Shown: one piece after another, positions 52,401-61,539 of the stretch | Layout: each line of letters starts with the position of its first letter | How positions within the stretch are numbered: position 1 is the first letter of the stretch | Translations under genes and position numbers: made by a program | From: an uncultured Rhodopila sp. | Lineage (GTDB): Bacteria; Pseudomonadota; Alphaproteobacteria; Acetobacterales; Acetobacteraceae | DNA length: 64,000 nucleotides | NCBI RefSeq assembly: GCF_903915725.1 | Contig: NZ_CAIWTY010000097.1 | Coordinates: 53,959 to 117,958, forward strand | Reading direction: 5' to 3' | The notes under the pieces: model-generated | Told to the model about the DNA's origin: nothing | What the model saw: only the letters and a program-made list of their open reading frames with translations | The model's database searches: none

Positions 52401-54906
52401 GGCGTGCCACTACCGCCTGGCCGAACCGACGGCGACCTTCGGCCAGCCGGAGATACGCCTCAACCTGCTGCCGGGCTACGGCGGCACCCAGCGCCTGCCG
52501 CGGCTGCTGGCCGATCGGCAAGGTGCGGAGGGTCTGACGCAGGCGCTGGAGCTGATTCTGGGCGGCCGCACGGTAACCGCCGAAGAGGCGGCGGCGATCG
52601 GGCTGATCGACCGTGTGACCGACTCGCCGTCCGGCGTGCTCGGCGTGGCGGTCGAACTGGCCTGTGCGGCCGCGGTGTCCGGCCACGGCGAGGTCGCGGA
52701 AGCACACCGCAGGCGCACCGCCGCACTCGCGCGGTGGGAACAGCCGGGCGAGCTGTCACTCGACAGCGTGATCGCCGGCGGCGAAATCCAGCGTCTGCTG
52801 CGCCAGGCCGGCACCGCCGGGCGCATCGCCGCGGCCGACCGGGCGTTATCGGCGGTCTCGTACGGCTGGCGGCATGGGCTGGAGGCCGGCCTGTCGCACG
52901 AGGCACGGCTGTTCGCCGAGGCGGTAGCAGATCCGGACGGCGGCAAGCGCGGCATTCGCGACTTTCTCGATCGGCGCAGCGCACCGCTGCCGACGCGCCG
53001 CTGGTTCGAGCCGTCCGCCGAGGAGCGCGCGCGGATGCTGGCGGACGGCCGGCTTCTGCCGATCGGCGCGCCGTTCTTCCCCGGCTTTACGCCGCTGCCA
53101 ACGTACCAGTTCGGCTTTTCGGTGACCCGCGATCCGGTTACCGGCGCCCCGCGGCATGACGAACCGATCCGCGCCGAGCGCGAGGCGATCGTGCCCGTGG
53201 GCCAGCCCGGCCCCAACGAGGCGCTGGTTTACGTGCTCGCCTCCGAAGTCAATTTCAACGACATATGGGGCATCACCGGCATCCCGGTGTCGCCGTTCGA
53301 CAGCCACGATCTCGACTACCAGGTGACCGGCTCGGGCGGCATCGGCCTGGTCGCGGCGCTGGGCTCGGAGCTGCGGCGCGAAGGGCGGCTCGCTGTCGGC
53401 GAGCTGGTGACGATTTATTCGGGGCAAACCGATCTGCTCTCGCCGCTTGCCGGCGGCGACCCGATGTTCGCCGGCTTCGCCATCCAGGGCTATGAAACCG
53501 ATACCGGCAGCCACCAGCAGTTCCTGCTGGTGCAAGGGCCGCAACTGCAGCCGGCGCCGGCCGACATGAAGCTGGAAACCGCCGGCGCCTATACGCTGAA
53601 CCTCGGCACGATCGTGCGGGCCTTGTTCACGACGCTCGGCATCGAGCCGGGGCGGACGCTGTTCGTCGAGGGCGCCGCCACCGGCACGGGCCTGGACGCG
53701 CTGAAGACCGCCGTGCGCAGCGGGATCGACGCCATCGGCCTCGTCTCCAGCGAGGAACGAGCCGCGTTCGTGCGCGCCCAAGGCGCGAAGGGCGCCGTCA
53801 ATCGCCGCGATCCGCGGTTCGCCGGACTGTTCACGACGGTCCCGGACGGGGCCGATGCGGCGGCGGCCTGGCAGCAGGCAGGCGAGGCGCTGGTGCAGGA
53901 ATGCCGCGAAGCGTTGGGCGGACGGTTGCCGGACTATGTCGTCTCGCACGCCGGAGAGACCGCGTTCCCGCGTTCGTTCCAGTTGCTCGCCGAGGGCGGC
54001 ACGCTGACGTTCTTCGGCGCCTCCAGCGGCTACTGGTTCAGCTTCGCCGGCAAGCCGGGCACGGCGTCGCCCGCGGCGATGCTGCGCCGCGCCCGGCTGC
54101 GCGCGGGTGAGGCGGTGCTTGTCTATTACGGCGTGGCCGATGGCGCGGAGCTGATCGATCAGGCCGGGCTGGAGATGATCGAGGCGGCGCGCGCCGGGGG
54201 CGCCCGCGTGGTGGTGGCGACGCTGACCGACGGGCAGCGCGAGTTCATCCAGTCGCTCGGGTTCGGCGACAGCGTGCGCGGCGTCGTGACGATCGAGGAG
54301 CTGCACCGGCGCGAAGGCGAGGCGTTCGAGTGGCCGTCGTCCCTGCCGCGCCTGCCCGATCCCAAGCGCGAAACCGCGGCGTTCAAGGAGGCCGTGCGCG
54401 CCTTCCAGGAGCGAACGACCAAGCCGTTCGGCGCCGCCGTCGGCCGCGTGCTGCGCTCGGCCGACAACCCGCGTGGCGCGCCCGACCTTATTATCGAGCG
54501 GGCCGGCCACGACGCGCTGGGTGTGTCGACCTCGCTGGTCAAGCCGTTCACCGGCCGGGTTGTCTATGCCGAGGAGATGCGTGGCCGCCGCTTCACCTTC
54601 TACGCGCCGCAGGTCTGGACGCGGCAGCGGCGCATCCTGATGCCAACCGCGACGATCGCCGGGACGCATCTGTGCAACGCCTTTGAGGTCGCACGGATGA
54701 ACGAGATGCTCGCCGCCGGCCTGCTCGACGCGACCGAACCGACGGTGGTCGGGTGGCCGGAGCTGCCGGAAGCCCACCAGGCGATGTGGGAGAACCGGCA
54801 CCAGGGCGCCACCTATGTCTGCAATCACGCCTTGCCCGCGTTGGGCCTGCGGTCGCGCGACGAACTGTTCGAGGCGTGGGCCGCGTCCGGCCAATCCACA
54901 AATTAG
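49423..54906 (+). CDS. pcs: Propionyl-CoA synthase (trifunctional; 3-HP bi-cycle)
   Basis: 1827 residues, close to the 1822 I recall for the Chloroflexus enzyme. Three fused domains in order: an acyl-CoA synthetase (residues about 110-860; YTSGSTGKPKGVVHVHGGYL near 438, HGRSDDVINVSGHRLGTEEI near 720 and the catalytic Lys region TRSGKYMRRMVR near 815); an enoyl-CoA hydratase (880-1160; SFVAGADIRQLL near 937, NGVALGGGCEFALACHYRLA near 982, GYGGTQRLPRLL near 1022); and a medium-chain reductase (1220-1827; ASEVNFNDIWGITGI near 1273, GAATGTGLDALK near 1417). It converts 3-hydroxypropionate with ATP, CoA and NADPH to propionyl-CoA, keeping acrylyl-CoA inside. Four-base ATGA overlap with the carboxylase gene. 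Confidence 0.95.
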   Translation: MTHVNDISFEQERTPSPVPPGQPRVNRLVDHAAWTAAREACRRDPGGFHGAIARRNLHWLAPGIGPHGAWITFDEDRGDWTGYDAATGAPVAPDLPADHEPWSRAFNGDEPPFYRWFEGGLTNACFNEVDRHVLAGHGDEPAFFFEGDRWDQSLNGGQGGPVVHYAISRRRLLFEVARATLALQSLGLGRGDRIALNMPNIPEQVYYTEAAKRLGIIYTPVFGGFSDKTLSDRIHDCGARVVVTADGGFRNAQIVPFKEVYTDAALDRYLPVETALGAMQGQLDALGVPAGSAELIGRRAAEAVAGEITVERSDVMRGVGRALAELIGRGALDAEAASGIRTSIARALVAAPRRVEAVVVVRHTGQSDLSWRPGRDCWSHELLARATGTMLAAAREAGFAVNDEAALLALPDRDFVRAVWASTKPVPLDAEFPLFIIYTSGSTGKPKGVVHVHGGYLSGLVETMRVSFDARPGDVMYVVADPGWITGQSYMIAAALASRVTSVLGEGAPLFPSAGRFASIISRYGVSIFKAGVTFLKAVMQDPQNAADVREYDMSCLRVATFCAEPTSPTVQQFAMQLMTPWYINSYWATEHGGIAWTHFFGNGDFPLRADAHTYPLPWIEGDVWVATGQAADGRAAWRRAEPGEKGEIVIAAPYPYLARTIWGDAETFAVDGPGVVRAWYGDRQRYAATYWERWSGACAYTQGDFAIRHDDGSFSLHGRSDDVINVSGHRLGTEEIEGAILRDRQVNPDSPVGNVIVVGAPHRESGLTPLAFVRPAADRHLGADDRGRLAELVRQEKGATAVPSEFIEVSQFPETRSGKYMRRMVRALVDGSPVGDTSTLRNPDALDEIAKAVHAWEQRQRLSGAQRRFENFRYFRIQYHPVRPGRQVAAVTISNPPVNALNERALDELNTVVDHLARRDDVAAVVFSGEGTGSFVAGADIRQLLEDVHDVEQALPLPNNAHLAFRKIERMGKPCIAAVNGVALGGGCEFALACHYRLAEPTATFGQPEIRLNLLPGYGGTQRLPRLLADRQGAEGLTQALELILGGRTVTAEEAAAIGLIDRVTDSPSGVLGVAVELACAAAVSGHGEVAEAHRRRTAALARWEQPGELSLDSVIAGGEIQRLLRQAGTAGRIAAADRALSAVSYGWRHGLEAGLSHEARLFAEAVADPDGGKRGIRDFLDRRSAPLPTRRWFEPSAEERARMLADGRLLPIGAPFFPGFTPLPTYQFGFSVTRDPVTGAPRHDEPIRAEREAIVPVGQPGPNEALVYVLASEVNFNDIWGITGIPVSPFDSHDLDYQVTGSGGIGLVAALGSELRREGRLAVGELVTIYSGQTDLLSPLAGGDPMFAGFAIQGYETDTGSHQQFLLVQGPQLQPAPADMKLETAGAYTLNLGTIVRALFTTLGIEPGRTLFVEGAATGTGLDALKTAVRSGIDAIGLVSSEERAAFVRAQGAKGAVNRRDPRFAGLFTTVPDGADAAAAWQQAGEALVQECREALGGRLPDYVVSHAGETAFPRSFQLLAEGGTLTFFGASSGYWFSFAGKPGTASPAAMLRRARLRAGEAVLVYYGVADGAELIDQAGLEMIEAARAGGARVVVATLTDGQREFIQSLGFGDSVRGVVTIEELHRREGEAFEWPSSLPRLPDPKRETAAFKEAVRAFQERTTKPFGAAVGRVLRSADNPRGAPDLIIERAGHDALGVSTSLVKPFTGRVVYAEEMRGRRFTFYAPQVWTRQRRILMPTATIAGTHLCNAFEVARMNEMLAAGLLDATEPTVVGWPELPEAHQAMWENRHQGATYVCNHALPALGLRSRDELFEAWAASGQSTN

Positions 54907-54917
54907 GGGGTCCAAGC

Positions 54918-57900
54918 ATGCATAGCGAACCGAAATTGCGGGATCGGCTGAACGCCGTGAGCCGGCTGGGCGACACGATGGCGGTGGTGACCGGCGCCGC
55001 CGGCCAACTCGGCGGACACATCGTGCAGCGCTTCCTGCGCGAGGGCGTCAAGGCCGACCGCCCTGTGACCAAGGGCCGGTTGAGCGGCAAGATCGCGCTG
55101 GTGACCGGCGCGGCCGGGAATTTCGGCGGGCACATCGTGGAGCGCTTCCTGCGCGAGGGCGCCACCGTGGTGATGACGGGCCGCGATCCAGACCGGCTGG
55201 AGGCGGCGCGCACCCGCGTGCTGCAAGCCTCCGGCGCGGCGGACGCGCAGGCTGCCGCGCTGCACATGGACGGCGCGGACCCCGAGCAGGTGCGCGCGGC
55301 ACTGGCCGCCGTGATCGAACGGTTCGGCCGGCTGGATGTGATCGTCAACAACGCTGGCTCGGCCGGGCCGCGGCGCAGGCTCGACGACATCCCGCTGAGC
55401 CGCGACGAACTGGGCAGCGACACCGAGACGGTGGGGGACGCCGCGCGCAACCTGCTGGCGGTGCCCTGGAACGTCGTGCGCGCCGCCTCGCAGTTGCTGC
55501 GGCCGGGCGCGTCGGTCATCAACGTGTCCACCATCTTCTCGAAGACTGAATACTACGGACGCACCGCGTACGTCGTGCCGAAGGCGGCGCTGAACGCGCT
55601 GTCGCGGCGGCTCGCGGCGGAATTCGGCGCGCACGGCGTGCGCGTCAACACAATCTATCCCGGGCCGATCGAAAGCGAGCGGATCAGGACCGTCTTCTCG
55701 GCGATGGACCGGCTGCGCGAGGACGCCGAGGGGACGACAGCGGGCGCATTCTTCCGCCGCATGACGCTGGCGCGGTCGTTCGAGGGGCGCGCGCCCGAGC
55801 ACACCTTCCCGGTTGTCGCCGACGTGGTCAACGCGGCGCTGTTCCTGGCCAGCGACGAATCGGCGGCGCTGAATGGCCACGACCTGGAAATCACCCACGG
55901 ACTGTCGGCACCGCAGGAGGCCGGCAACATGATCCTCGACCGGCCGGGATTGCGGACCGTTGACGGCACCGGCGCCGCGGTCATCGTGTTTGCCGGCGAC
56001 GAGCTGCACGACGCGCTGGCGGTCGCGCGAACCCAGGCGTCGGTCGGAGCAGCGGTGCTGCTCGGCGTGGCCGATCAGGAGCAGTTGCATGCCGCGGCGC
56101 TCAGCCTTAACGGCGGCGCTGCCGATGCGATGATCAAGCCGGTTGTGGCAGATCGCGCGCGCCCGGCCACGGTCGCGGCGGCGCTGCGCGAACACGGCGA
56201 CGACGGCCGCCTGACCGCGGCGATCATCCTGCCGTCGTTGGCGCCCGGGGCGCTGACCGGCCCGCTGCGGGATGCGCTGGACACTGATGTCGATGCCTTC
56301 ATCGACCGCGAGCTCGTTGGCGCCGTCGCGCTGGCGCGCGAGCTCAGCCGCTACTGGCAAAGCTGCCCGGCGCTGGAGCGCACGCCGCGCACGGTCTTCA
56401 TGAGCAACGGGGACGACGGCAGCGGCAATGTCTACGCCGAGCTGCTGCGCGCCGCGATCGGGCAACTCGTGCGCGTCTGGCGCGACGAGAGCGCGGACGC
56501 CGCAAGACGCGGCCAGCGCGCCCGGGCGGAGTGGAGCAATCAGGTCATCCGCTACACCAACTCCGAGGCCGACGAGGTGTCCTTCGCCGGCGGCAAGGCG
56601 GCGCGGCTGCTGTTCAAGGAGCGGCGGCTGCAGCCGATAGACCTCTGCCTGCCGCCATCGCAGCATGAGGCGACGGGTGCGAGGCGCGCCGAACTCGGCT
56701 GGATGGAGAACCTGCTCGGGCTGCACAAGGGTCGCGTGGCGCTGATCACCGGCGGCTCCTCCGGGATTGGCGGGCAGATCGGCCGTCTGCTCGCCGTGGC
56801 GGGCGCCCGGGTGATGTTGGTGGCGCGCGGCGCCGAACAGTTGCAGGAGATGCGCGACCGCATCGTCGCCGAGCTGGAGGACAGCGGGTATTCCGGCGCC
56901 CGCCACCGGGTACAGATCCTGGCGGGTGTGGACGTGGGCGACCTCGCCTCGGTCGAGCACACGGCCAATGTCACGCTCGCGACGTTCGGCAGGGTCGACT
57001 ACCTGATCAACTGCGCGGGTGTTGCCGGCGCCGAGGAGATGGTGGTGGATATGCCGCTCGATGCCTGGCGGCGCACCCTCGACGCCAATCTGGTGTCGAA
57101 CTACGCGCTGATCCAGCGGCTGGTGCCGCAGATGAAGCGGCAGGGCAGCGGCTACGTGGTCAATGTGTCGTCGTATTTCGGCGGCGAGCGCTACGTATCG
57201 ATTCCGTATCCGAACCGCGCCGACTACGCGACGTCGAAGGCGGGCCAGCGGGCGCTGGCGGAGAATCTGGCGCGCCTTCTGGGACCCGAGATCCAGATCA
57301 ATGCGATCGCGCCCGGGCCGGTGGAGGGCGAGCGTCTGCGCGGCGCCGGCGGCCGGGCCGGGCTGTACGAGCGACGGGCGCGGCTGATCTTCGAACGACG
57401 GCGGTTGAACGCGGTGCATGCCGCCCTGGTGCGGTCGGCGCGCGACGGCGCACCGGTCGCCGCGATGCTGGAGCGGCTCGCCGGCAACCGGATCGAGATG
57501 ATCGCCCGGGACGAGACGCTGCCCGAGCGCATGCGCGAGGAGATCGCGGGTTTCGCGAAGGAGGGCAAGGAGGGCGCATCCTGCGGCGAGTTCCTGATGA
57601 CCGCCGGGATTGCCGACAAGCTGCTGTCGCGGCTGCGCCGCAGCGGGGCATTCCAGCATGAACCGGACGGCGGCGAGCGCTTCGGCGCGGCCTGGATCGG
57701 CGCCCTGCCGGTGCCGCCCGAGCCGTTCCTGCCGCCCGGCGAGATGGCGCGCGAGGCTGAGCGCATCCGTTCCGGAGTTCTCTCGCTGCTGCACCTGGGG
57801 CGGATGCCCACCGAGTTCGAGGTCGCGCAGGCGACCGTGTTCTACCTTGCCGATCGGGCGGTGTCCGGCGAGACCTTCCAGCCGTCGGGCGGGCTGAACG

Positions 57901-58691
57901 TGGAGCGCTCCAGCACCGAGCGCGAACTGTTCGGGCGCGCCAAGCGCGAGCGGCTGGAGGCGCTGCGGGGGCGGACGATCTGGCTGATCGGCGAGCACCT
58001 GACGGCGCACCTCGCCTGCGCCGCCAATGTTTTCGTCGAGGAAGGCGGCGTGCAGCGGGTCGTTCTGCTGACCCGCACCGAGCAGGGTGGAGCTGCGGTG
58101 CAGGCTTTGCTGAAGCCGGCTGCGCGAGACGCCATCCAGGCGATCGTCACAGGCGATGCGATCGAAGACGGCCTCGACCGCGCCCTTGCCGTCACGGGCA
58201 CCGCGCCGGCTGCTGTCATCTCGATGCCGTTCAGCCCGTTGCCGGACCAGGTGTTCGATCCCGGGGCGGAGCGCCAGCCTCTCGACACCGCGGGCTTCCG
58301 TGCACTGATCGAGGAGAACCTGACGCACCACTTCCGCGTCGCCGGACGCGCCGCACTGTTCGACGACGTCCAGCTCGTGCTGGTGGCACCCGACGTGCCC
58401 GCCAAGGGCAGCGCCGCCGCCTTCGCGCTGGCAAACTTCATCAAGACCACGCTGCACGCCCTGACCGGCACGCTGGCGGTGGAATGCGAGCGCATGGTGC
58501 ATGGCGCCGTGATCAACCAGATCAACCTGACGCGTCGCGTGCGCAGTGAAGAGCCGGTCACGGCGGAGGAGACGGCTGAAGAGATCGCACGGTTTGGACG
58601 CGCGGCGCTGCTGGCCGGGGCGCCGATGCCGGACCTCGAGGACAGCCGCTACCGCTCGCGAATCTACCGGGGCATGGCCATCACCGTCTGA
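54918..58691 (+). CDS. mcr: Malonyl-CoA reductase (bifunctional; 3-HP bi-cycle)
   Basis: 1257 residues, a little longer than Chloroflexus MCR (1219). It is a tandem SDR protein. N-terminal half (malonate-semialdehyde reductase): TGAAGNFGGHIVERFLREGA at 63-82, VINVSTIFSKTEYYGRTAYV near 200. C-terminal half (malonyl-CoA to malonate semialdehyde): HKGRVALITGGSSGIGGQIG near 602, INCAGVAGAEEMVVDMP near 700, VNVSSYFGGERYVSIPYPNR near 748 and RADYATSKAGQRAL, ending in YRGMAITV as in the Chloroflexus protein. With two NADPH each it makes 3-hydroxypropionate. The start at 54918 follows AGGGGGT. Oddity: a Rossmann beta-alpha-beta unit is duplicated at the N-terminus (residues 22-43 repeat at 60-81). 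The gap to the synthase gene is 11 bp. Confidence 0.95.
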   Translation: MHSEPKLRDRLNAVSRLGDTMAVVTGAAGQLGGHIVQRFLREGVKADRPVTKGRLSGKIALVTGAAGNFGGHIVERFLREGATVVMTGRDPDRLEAARTRVLQASGAADAQAAALHMDGADPEQVRAALAAVIERFGRLDVIVNNAGSAGPRRRLDDIPLSRDELGSDTETVGDAARNLLAVPWNVVRAASQLLRPGASVINVSTIFSKTEYYGRTAYVVPKAALNALSRRLAAEFGAHGVRVNTIYPGPIESERIRTVFSAMDRLREDAEGTTAGAFFRRMTLARSFEGRAPEHTFPVVADVVNAALFLASDESAALNGHDLEITHGLSAPQEAGNMILDRPGLRTVDGTGAAVIVFAGDELHDALAVARTQASVGAAVLLGVADQEQLHAAALSLNGGAADAMIKPVVADRARPATVAAALREHGDDGRLTAAIILPSLAPGALTGPLRDALDTDVDAFIDRELVGAVALARELSRYWQSCPALERTPRTVFMSNGDDGSGNVYAELLRAAIGQLVRVWRDESADAARRGQRARAEWSNQVIRYTNSEADEVSFAGGKAARLLFKERRLQPIDLCLPPSQHEATGARRAELGWMENLLGLHKGRVALITGGSSGIGGQIGRLLAVAGARVMLVARGAEQLQEMRDRIVAELEDSGYSGARHRVQILAGVDVGDLASVEHTANVTLATFGRVDYLINCAGVAGAEEMVVDMPLDAWRRTLDANLVSNYALIQRLVPQMKRQGSGYVVNVSSYFGGERYVSIPYPNRADYATSKAGQRALAENLARLLGPEIQINAIAPGPVEGERLRGAGGRAGLYERRARLIFERRRLNAVHAALVRSARDGAPVAAMLERLAGNRIEMIARDETLPERMREEIAGFAKEGKEGASCGEFLMTAGIADKLLSRLRRSGAFQHEPDGGERFGAAWIGALPVPPEPFLPPGEMAREAERIRSGVLSLLHLGRMPTEFEVAQATVFYLADRAVSGETFQPSGGLNVERSSTERELFGRAKRERLEALRGRTIWLIGEHLTAHLACAANVFVEEGGVQRVVLLTRTEQGGAAVQALLKPAARDAIQAIVTGDAIEDGLDRALAVTGTAPAAVISMPFSPLPDQVFDPGAERQPLDTAGFRALIEENLTHHFRVAGRAALFDDVQLVLVAPDVPAKGSAAAFALANFIKTTLHALTGTLAVECERMVHGAVINQINLTRRVRSEEPVTAEETAEEIARFGRAALLAGAPMPDLEDSRYRSRIYRGMAITV

Positions 58692-58830
58692 ACTCGGTCG
58701 CTGGATGGAAGCCTGTGCGTAGGCAATAGGAGATCAGCGGGGCGCCAGCTTCTCGGCGCCAACGGTGACGCGTGAAGTATAGCCCTAATAACACCAGGCG
58801 CCGCTGATATCGACTCTCGGACCGCGCCAC

Positions 58831-59095
58831 CTCGTCATGCCGACGAAGGTCGGCATCCACGCCGTTTGCTGGTTTAGACGAGGCGTGGATGGCGGGCCTT
58901 CGCCCCATAGGCGTTAAAATAGCGGCCGGCGGTTGTTGCTTCCCCCCGTCATGCCGACGCAGGTCGGCATCCACGCCGTTGCCTAAACCCGCACCGCAAG
59001 GCGTGGATGGTGCGCCTCCGCGCACCATGACGGGGGACAAACGCAGCCGCCGCGGACTATTTTAACGCCTATGGGGCCTGCGCCCGCCATGACGA
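58831..59095. repeat. Nested palindromic repeats (one copy inserted into another)
   Basis: An outer repeat starts CGTCATGCCGACGAAGGTCG at about 58833 and ends ...GCCCGCCATGACG at 59093. Inside it, between perfect 20-bp inverted arms at 58903-58922 and 59057-59076 (CCCCATAGGCGTTAAAATAG and its complement), sits a second copy at 58943-59037 (CGTCATGCCGACGCAGGTCG ... CGCACCATGACGGG). Both copies contain internal stems such as GCCGAC/GTCGGC and GGCGTGGATG. So a repeat of the same family was inserted, carried between inverted arms. The surrounding 58692-59189 is gene-free. Confidence 0.85.
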
Positions 59096-59189
59096 TGCCG
59101 GCAGCCCTGCCAACGGTCAAACTCAACGGCGTCTGGTATAACACGCGAGATGCACCGACGACCGATAGGTTTGGCAGCGCCGACACGGG

Positions 59190-60257
59190 TCAGTTTCGAC
59201 GTGGCACCAGAACGGTGTAGTCGAGGTCAAGCACCACGGCCGGATGCGGCCTCCCGTCCGGCGCCTGGTCGGGGAAGTCTGAACAAGCATGGTCTTTGGC
59301 TGCGATCGTGCGTATGCGCAGCGCCCCGAGGTCGGCCCGAAGCGGAAGCGGCGCTTTGTCGAGAATCTCGGACCAGGCGTAGATGGTGTCGTTGGCGAAT
59401 GTCGGCGCGACATGACGGCCGCCGTTGAACGCTACGATCTTGAATGCGTTGGCCAGGCCGTTGAATGAAAGCGCACGGGCAATGCTGATGATGTGACCGC
59501 CATAAACGAGCCGCCGCCCGAACCGGCCGGCCTTCGCGGTGTGTTGGTTGAAGTGCACCCTGGCAGGGTTCTGCCACAAACGCGTGGCAAGCATGTGGTC
59601 CGCTTCCTCGATCGTAAAACCATCAATATGATCGATCTTTTCTCCGGGTTCATAGTCTTCCCATAGGAATACGCTGCCGGCCGCGGCAGTATCATAGCGC
59701 GCCACGTCGAGTCCGGCCGGCACGGCAATGTCGTTCGCCGGCACTGCGTCCGGCAGCGCCGGCACCACGGGTGCGGGTGTCGGAGCCGCAAGGTCGCGTT
59801 TCGGGACCAATACCCAGCGGACATAGGACAACACCTCCTCTCCGCGCTGGTTGCTGCCGACGGAACGTACGTAGACCACGCCCGCATCGCCCTTGGCGGT
59901 TTCGCGCACGCCGATGACCTCGGATACGGTGCGGAGCGTGTCACCCGGATAAACCGGCACCCCGAAGCGGCCATCGGCGTAGCCAAGGTTGGCGATCGCG
60001 TTGAGCGAGACGTCAGGCACGGTCTTGCCGAAAACAACATTGAACACGAGCCAGTCGTCGAGAGGCGCCCTCGGCAGCCCGATAGCCCGCGCCAGGACCT
60101 CGCTCGACTGAACAGCGAAGCGTGAGCCGAAAAGGGCGGTATGAAGTGCTGCGTCACCTTCGGTTATGGTGCGCGGGGTCGCATGAACAATAGTCTGACC
60201 CACCCGGAAGTCCTCAAAGACGTTGCCGGCGGTGGTTTTTTCGCGTGGCATGGCCAA
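59190..60257 (-). CDS. mch: Mesaconyl-C1-CoA hydratase / beta-methylmalyl-CoA dehydratase
   Basis: 355 residues, as in Chloroflexus Mch. It is a double hotdog (MaoC-like) hydratase: FEDFRVGQTIVHATPRTITE near residue 14, VFGKTVPDVSLNAIANLGYA near 74, then a second half with FLWEDYEPGEKIDHIDGFTI near 195, RLVYGGHIISIARALSFNGL near 243 and DTIYAWSEILDKAPLPLRAD near 278. It interconverts beta-methylmalyl-CoA and mesaconyl-C1-CoA in the second (glyoxylate) cycle. GAAGGA precedes the ATG. It is downstream of mct on the same strand with a 40-bp gap, so the two are likely co-transcribed. Another option would be a homologue from the ethylmalonyl-CoA pathway, but the adjoining mct and mcl favour the bi-cycle. 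Confidence 0.93.
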   Translation of the reverse strand: MAMPREKTTAGNVFEDFRVGQTIVHATPRTITEGDAALHTALFGSRFAVQSSEVLARAIGLPRAPLDDWLVFNVVFGKTVPDVSLNAIANLGYADGRFGVPVYPGDTLRTVSEVIGVRETAKGDAGVVYVRSVGSNQRGEEVLSYVRWVLVPKRDLAAPTPAPVVPALPDAVPANDIAVPAGLDVARYDTAAAGSVFLWEDYEPGEKIDHIDGFTIEEADHMLATRLWQNPARVHFNQHTAKAGRFGRRLVYGGHIISIARALSFNGLANAFKIVAFNGGRHVAPTFANDTIYAWSEILDKAPLPLRADLGALRIRTIAAKDHACSDFPDQAPDGRPHPAVVLDLDYTVLVPRRN

Positions 60258-60297
60258 TCCTTCGCGGCGGGCGGGTGGATATGAGAGTGCGGCGGTG

Positions 60298-61539
60298 TCA
60301 GCTTACCTCTAGCGGTCCCGCCACGACCTTGCTGTCCCTCAGGCGATTTATTTCGGTCTCGCTCAGACCGAGGTCGCGGCTCAGAATTTCGTCGGTATGC
60401 TCGCCCAGCAGCGGGGCCCGCCGAGGCACATCGCGCGGCAATGCCCCAAAGCCGATCGGCGACCCCGGAACCTGGTAGCGGCCGATGCCGGGCTGGTCGA
60501 GTTCGGCGAACAAGGGATTGGCCGGCGAGCAGCGCGCGTCCTCCTGCACCATCTGGCGAAACGTTTGATAAGGCCCCCAGCACACGCCGGTGCCGTCGAA
60601 CGCGGCCTGCACCTCAAGCAGGGTGCGTGCCAGGCACCACGGGCGGATCAGCGACGAGATTGCCTCTCGTGCCTGGAACCGGTCTCCCTCGCGGTGCCTG
60701 AGGTCGAGTTCAAGCACCGCTTCCAGCGCTTCGAACTTCGCCGTGAGACCGGTCGCCGTAACGAGTTCGTTCCACATTCTATCCGTAACGACGGCGATAT
60801 AGATGATCCGGCCATCGCGTGTCTCGAACGGCGCGCCATAGGCGCCGAACAGGTCGTTGCCGCAAGCCCGCCGATCGGCGCCGTTGACTTGCACCTCGGC
60901 GATGTAGCCGAGATTGCCGGCCATGGCGAAAGCGATATCAGCCAGCGCCACGCGTATTGCCTGTCCCACCCCGGTCAAGTGGCGGTGTCGTTCCGCGGCG
61001 ACCAGCGCGAGCGCCAGATTGATGCCGGCCAGGGCGTCCCACACCGGCATGACGTGGTTGACGGGGTTCACCGCAGCGCCGCCTCTGTCCGGACCGGTGA
61101 CGAACGGAAAACCGACAGCGCAGTTGATGGTATAGTCGACCGCCGAACTGCCGTCCGGGTTGCCGATCAGATTGACCATGATCAGGTCCGACCGCTTCCG
61201 CCGCAGGGTATCGTAACTCATCCAGCCTTTGACGGCGGGAAAATTGGTCAGGAACAGGCCGTTTCCCGGACCCGGAGCGGTGACCAGTGCCGCCACCAGC
61301 GCCTGGCCCTCGGGCTTGGTGGTATCAACGGCGAGCGACCGTTTGCCCTTGTTGAGACCGGCCCAATAGAGGCTTCGGCCATCCGCGGTCACCGGCCAAC
61401 GCCGCGCATCGAGCCCGCCTCTGAGGGGGTCGAAGCGGATCACGTCCGCTCCCATTTGCGCCAGCGTCATGCCCGCCAGCGGCGCCGCCACAAAGGCTGA
61501 GCCCTCCACCACCCTGAGGCCGTTTAGGATGCCGGTCAT
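60298..61539 (-). CDS. mct: Mesaconyl-CoA C1:C4 CoA transferase
   Basis: 413 residues, close to Chloroflexus Mct (409). It is a class III (CaiB/BaiF, formyl-CoA transferase family) enzyme. The N-terminus GLRVVEGSAFVAAPLAGMTL (residues 7-26), NHVMPVWDALAG with the catalytic Asp168, RACGNDLFGAYGAPFETRDG near 230 and LGEHTDEILSRDLGLSE near 380 match the Mct group. It moves CoA within mesaconyl-CoA from the C1 to the C4 carboxyl, an intramolecular reaction found, to my knowledge, only in the 3-HP bi-cycle. GGAG precedes the ATG. First gene of a two-gene minus-strand unit with mch. Confidence 0.94.
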   Translation of the reverse strand: MTGILNGLRVVEGSAFVAAPLAGMTLAQMGADVIRFDPLRGGLDARRWPVTADGRSLYWAGLNKGKRSLAVDTTKPEGQALVAALVTAPGPGNGLFLTNFPAVKGWMSYDTLRRKRSDLIMVNLIGNPDGSSAVDYTINCAVGFPFVTGPDRGGAAVNPVNHVMPVWDALAGINLALALVAAERHRHLTGVGQAIRVALADIAFAMAGNLGYIAEVQVNGADRRACGNDLFGAYGAPFETRDGRIIYIAVVTDRMWNELVTATGLTAKFEALEAVLELDLRHREGDRFQAREAISSLIRPWCLARTLLEVQAAFDGTGVCWGPYQTFRQMVQEDARCSPANPLFAELDQPGIGRYQVPGSPIGFGALPRDVPRRAPLLGEHTDEILSRDLGLSETEINRLRDSKVVAGPLEVS

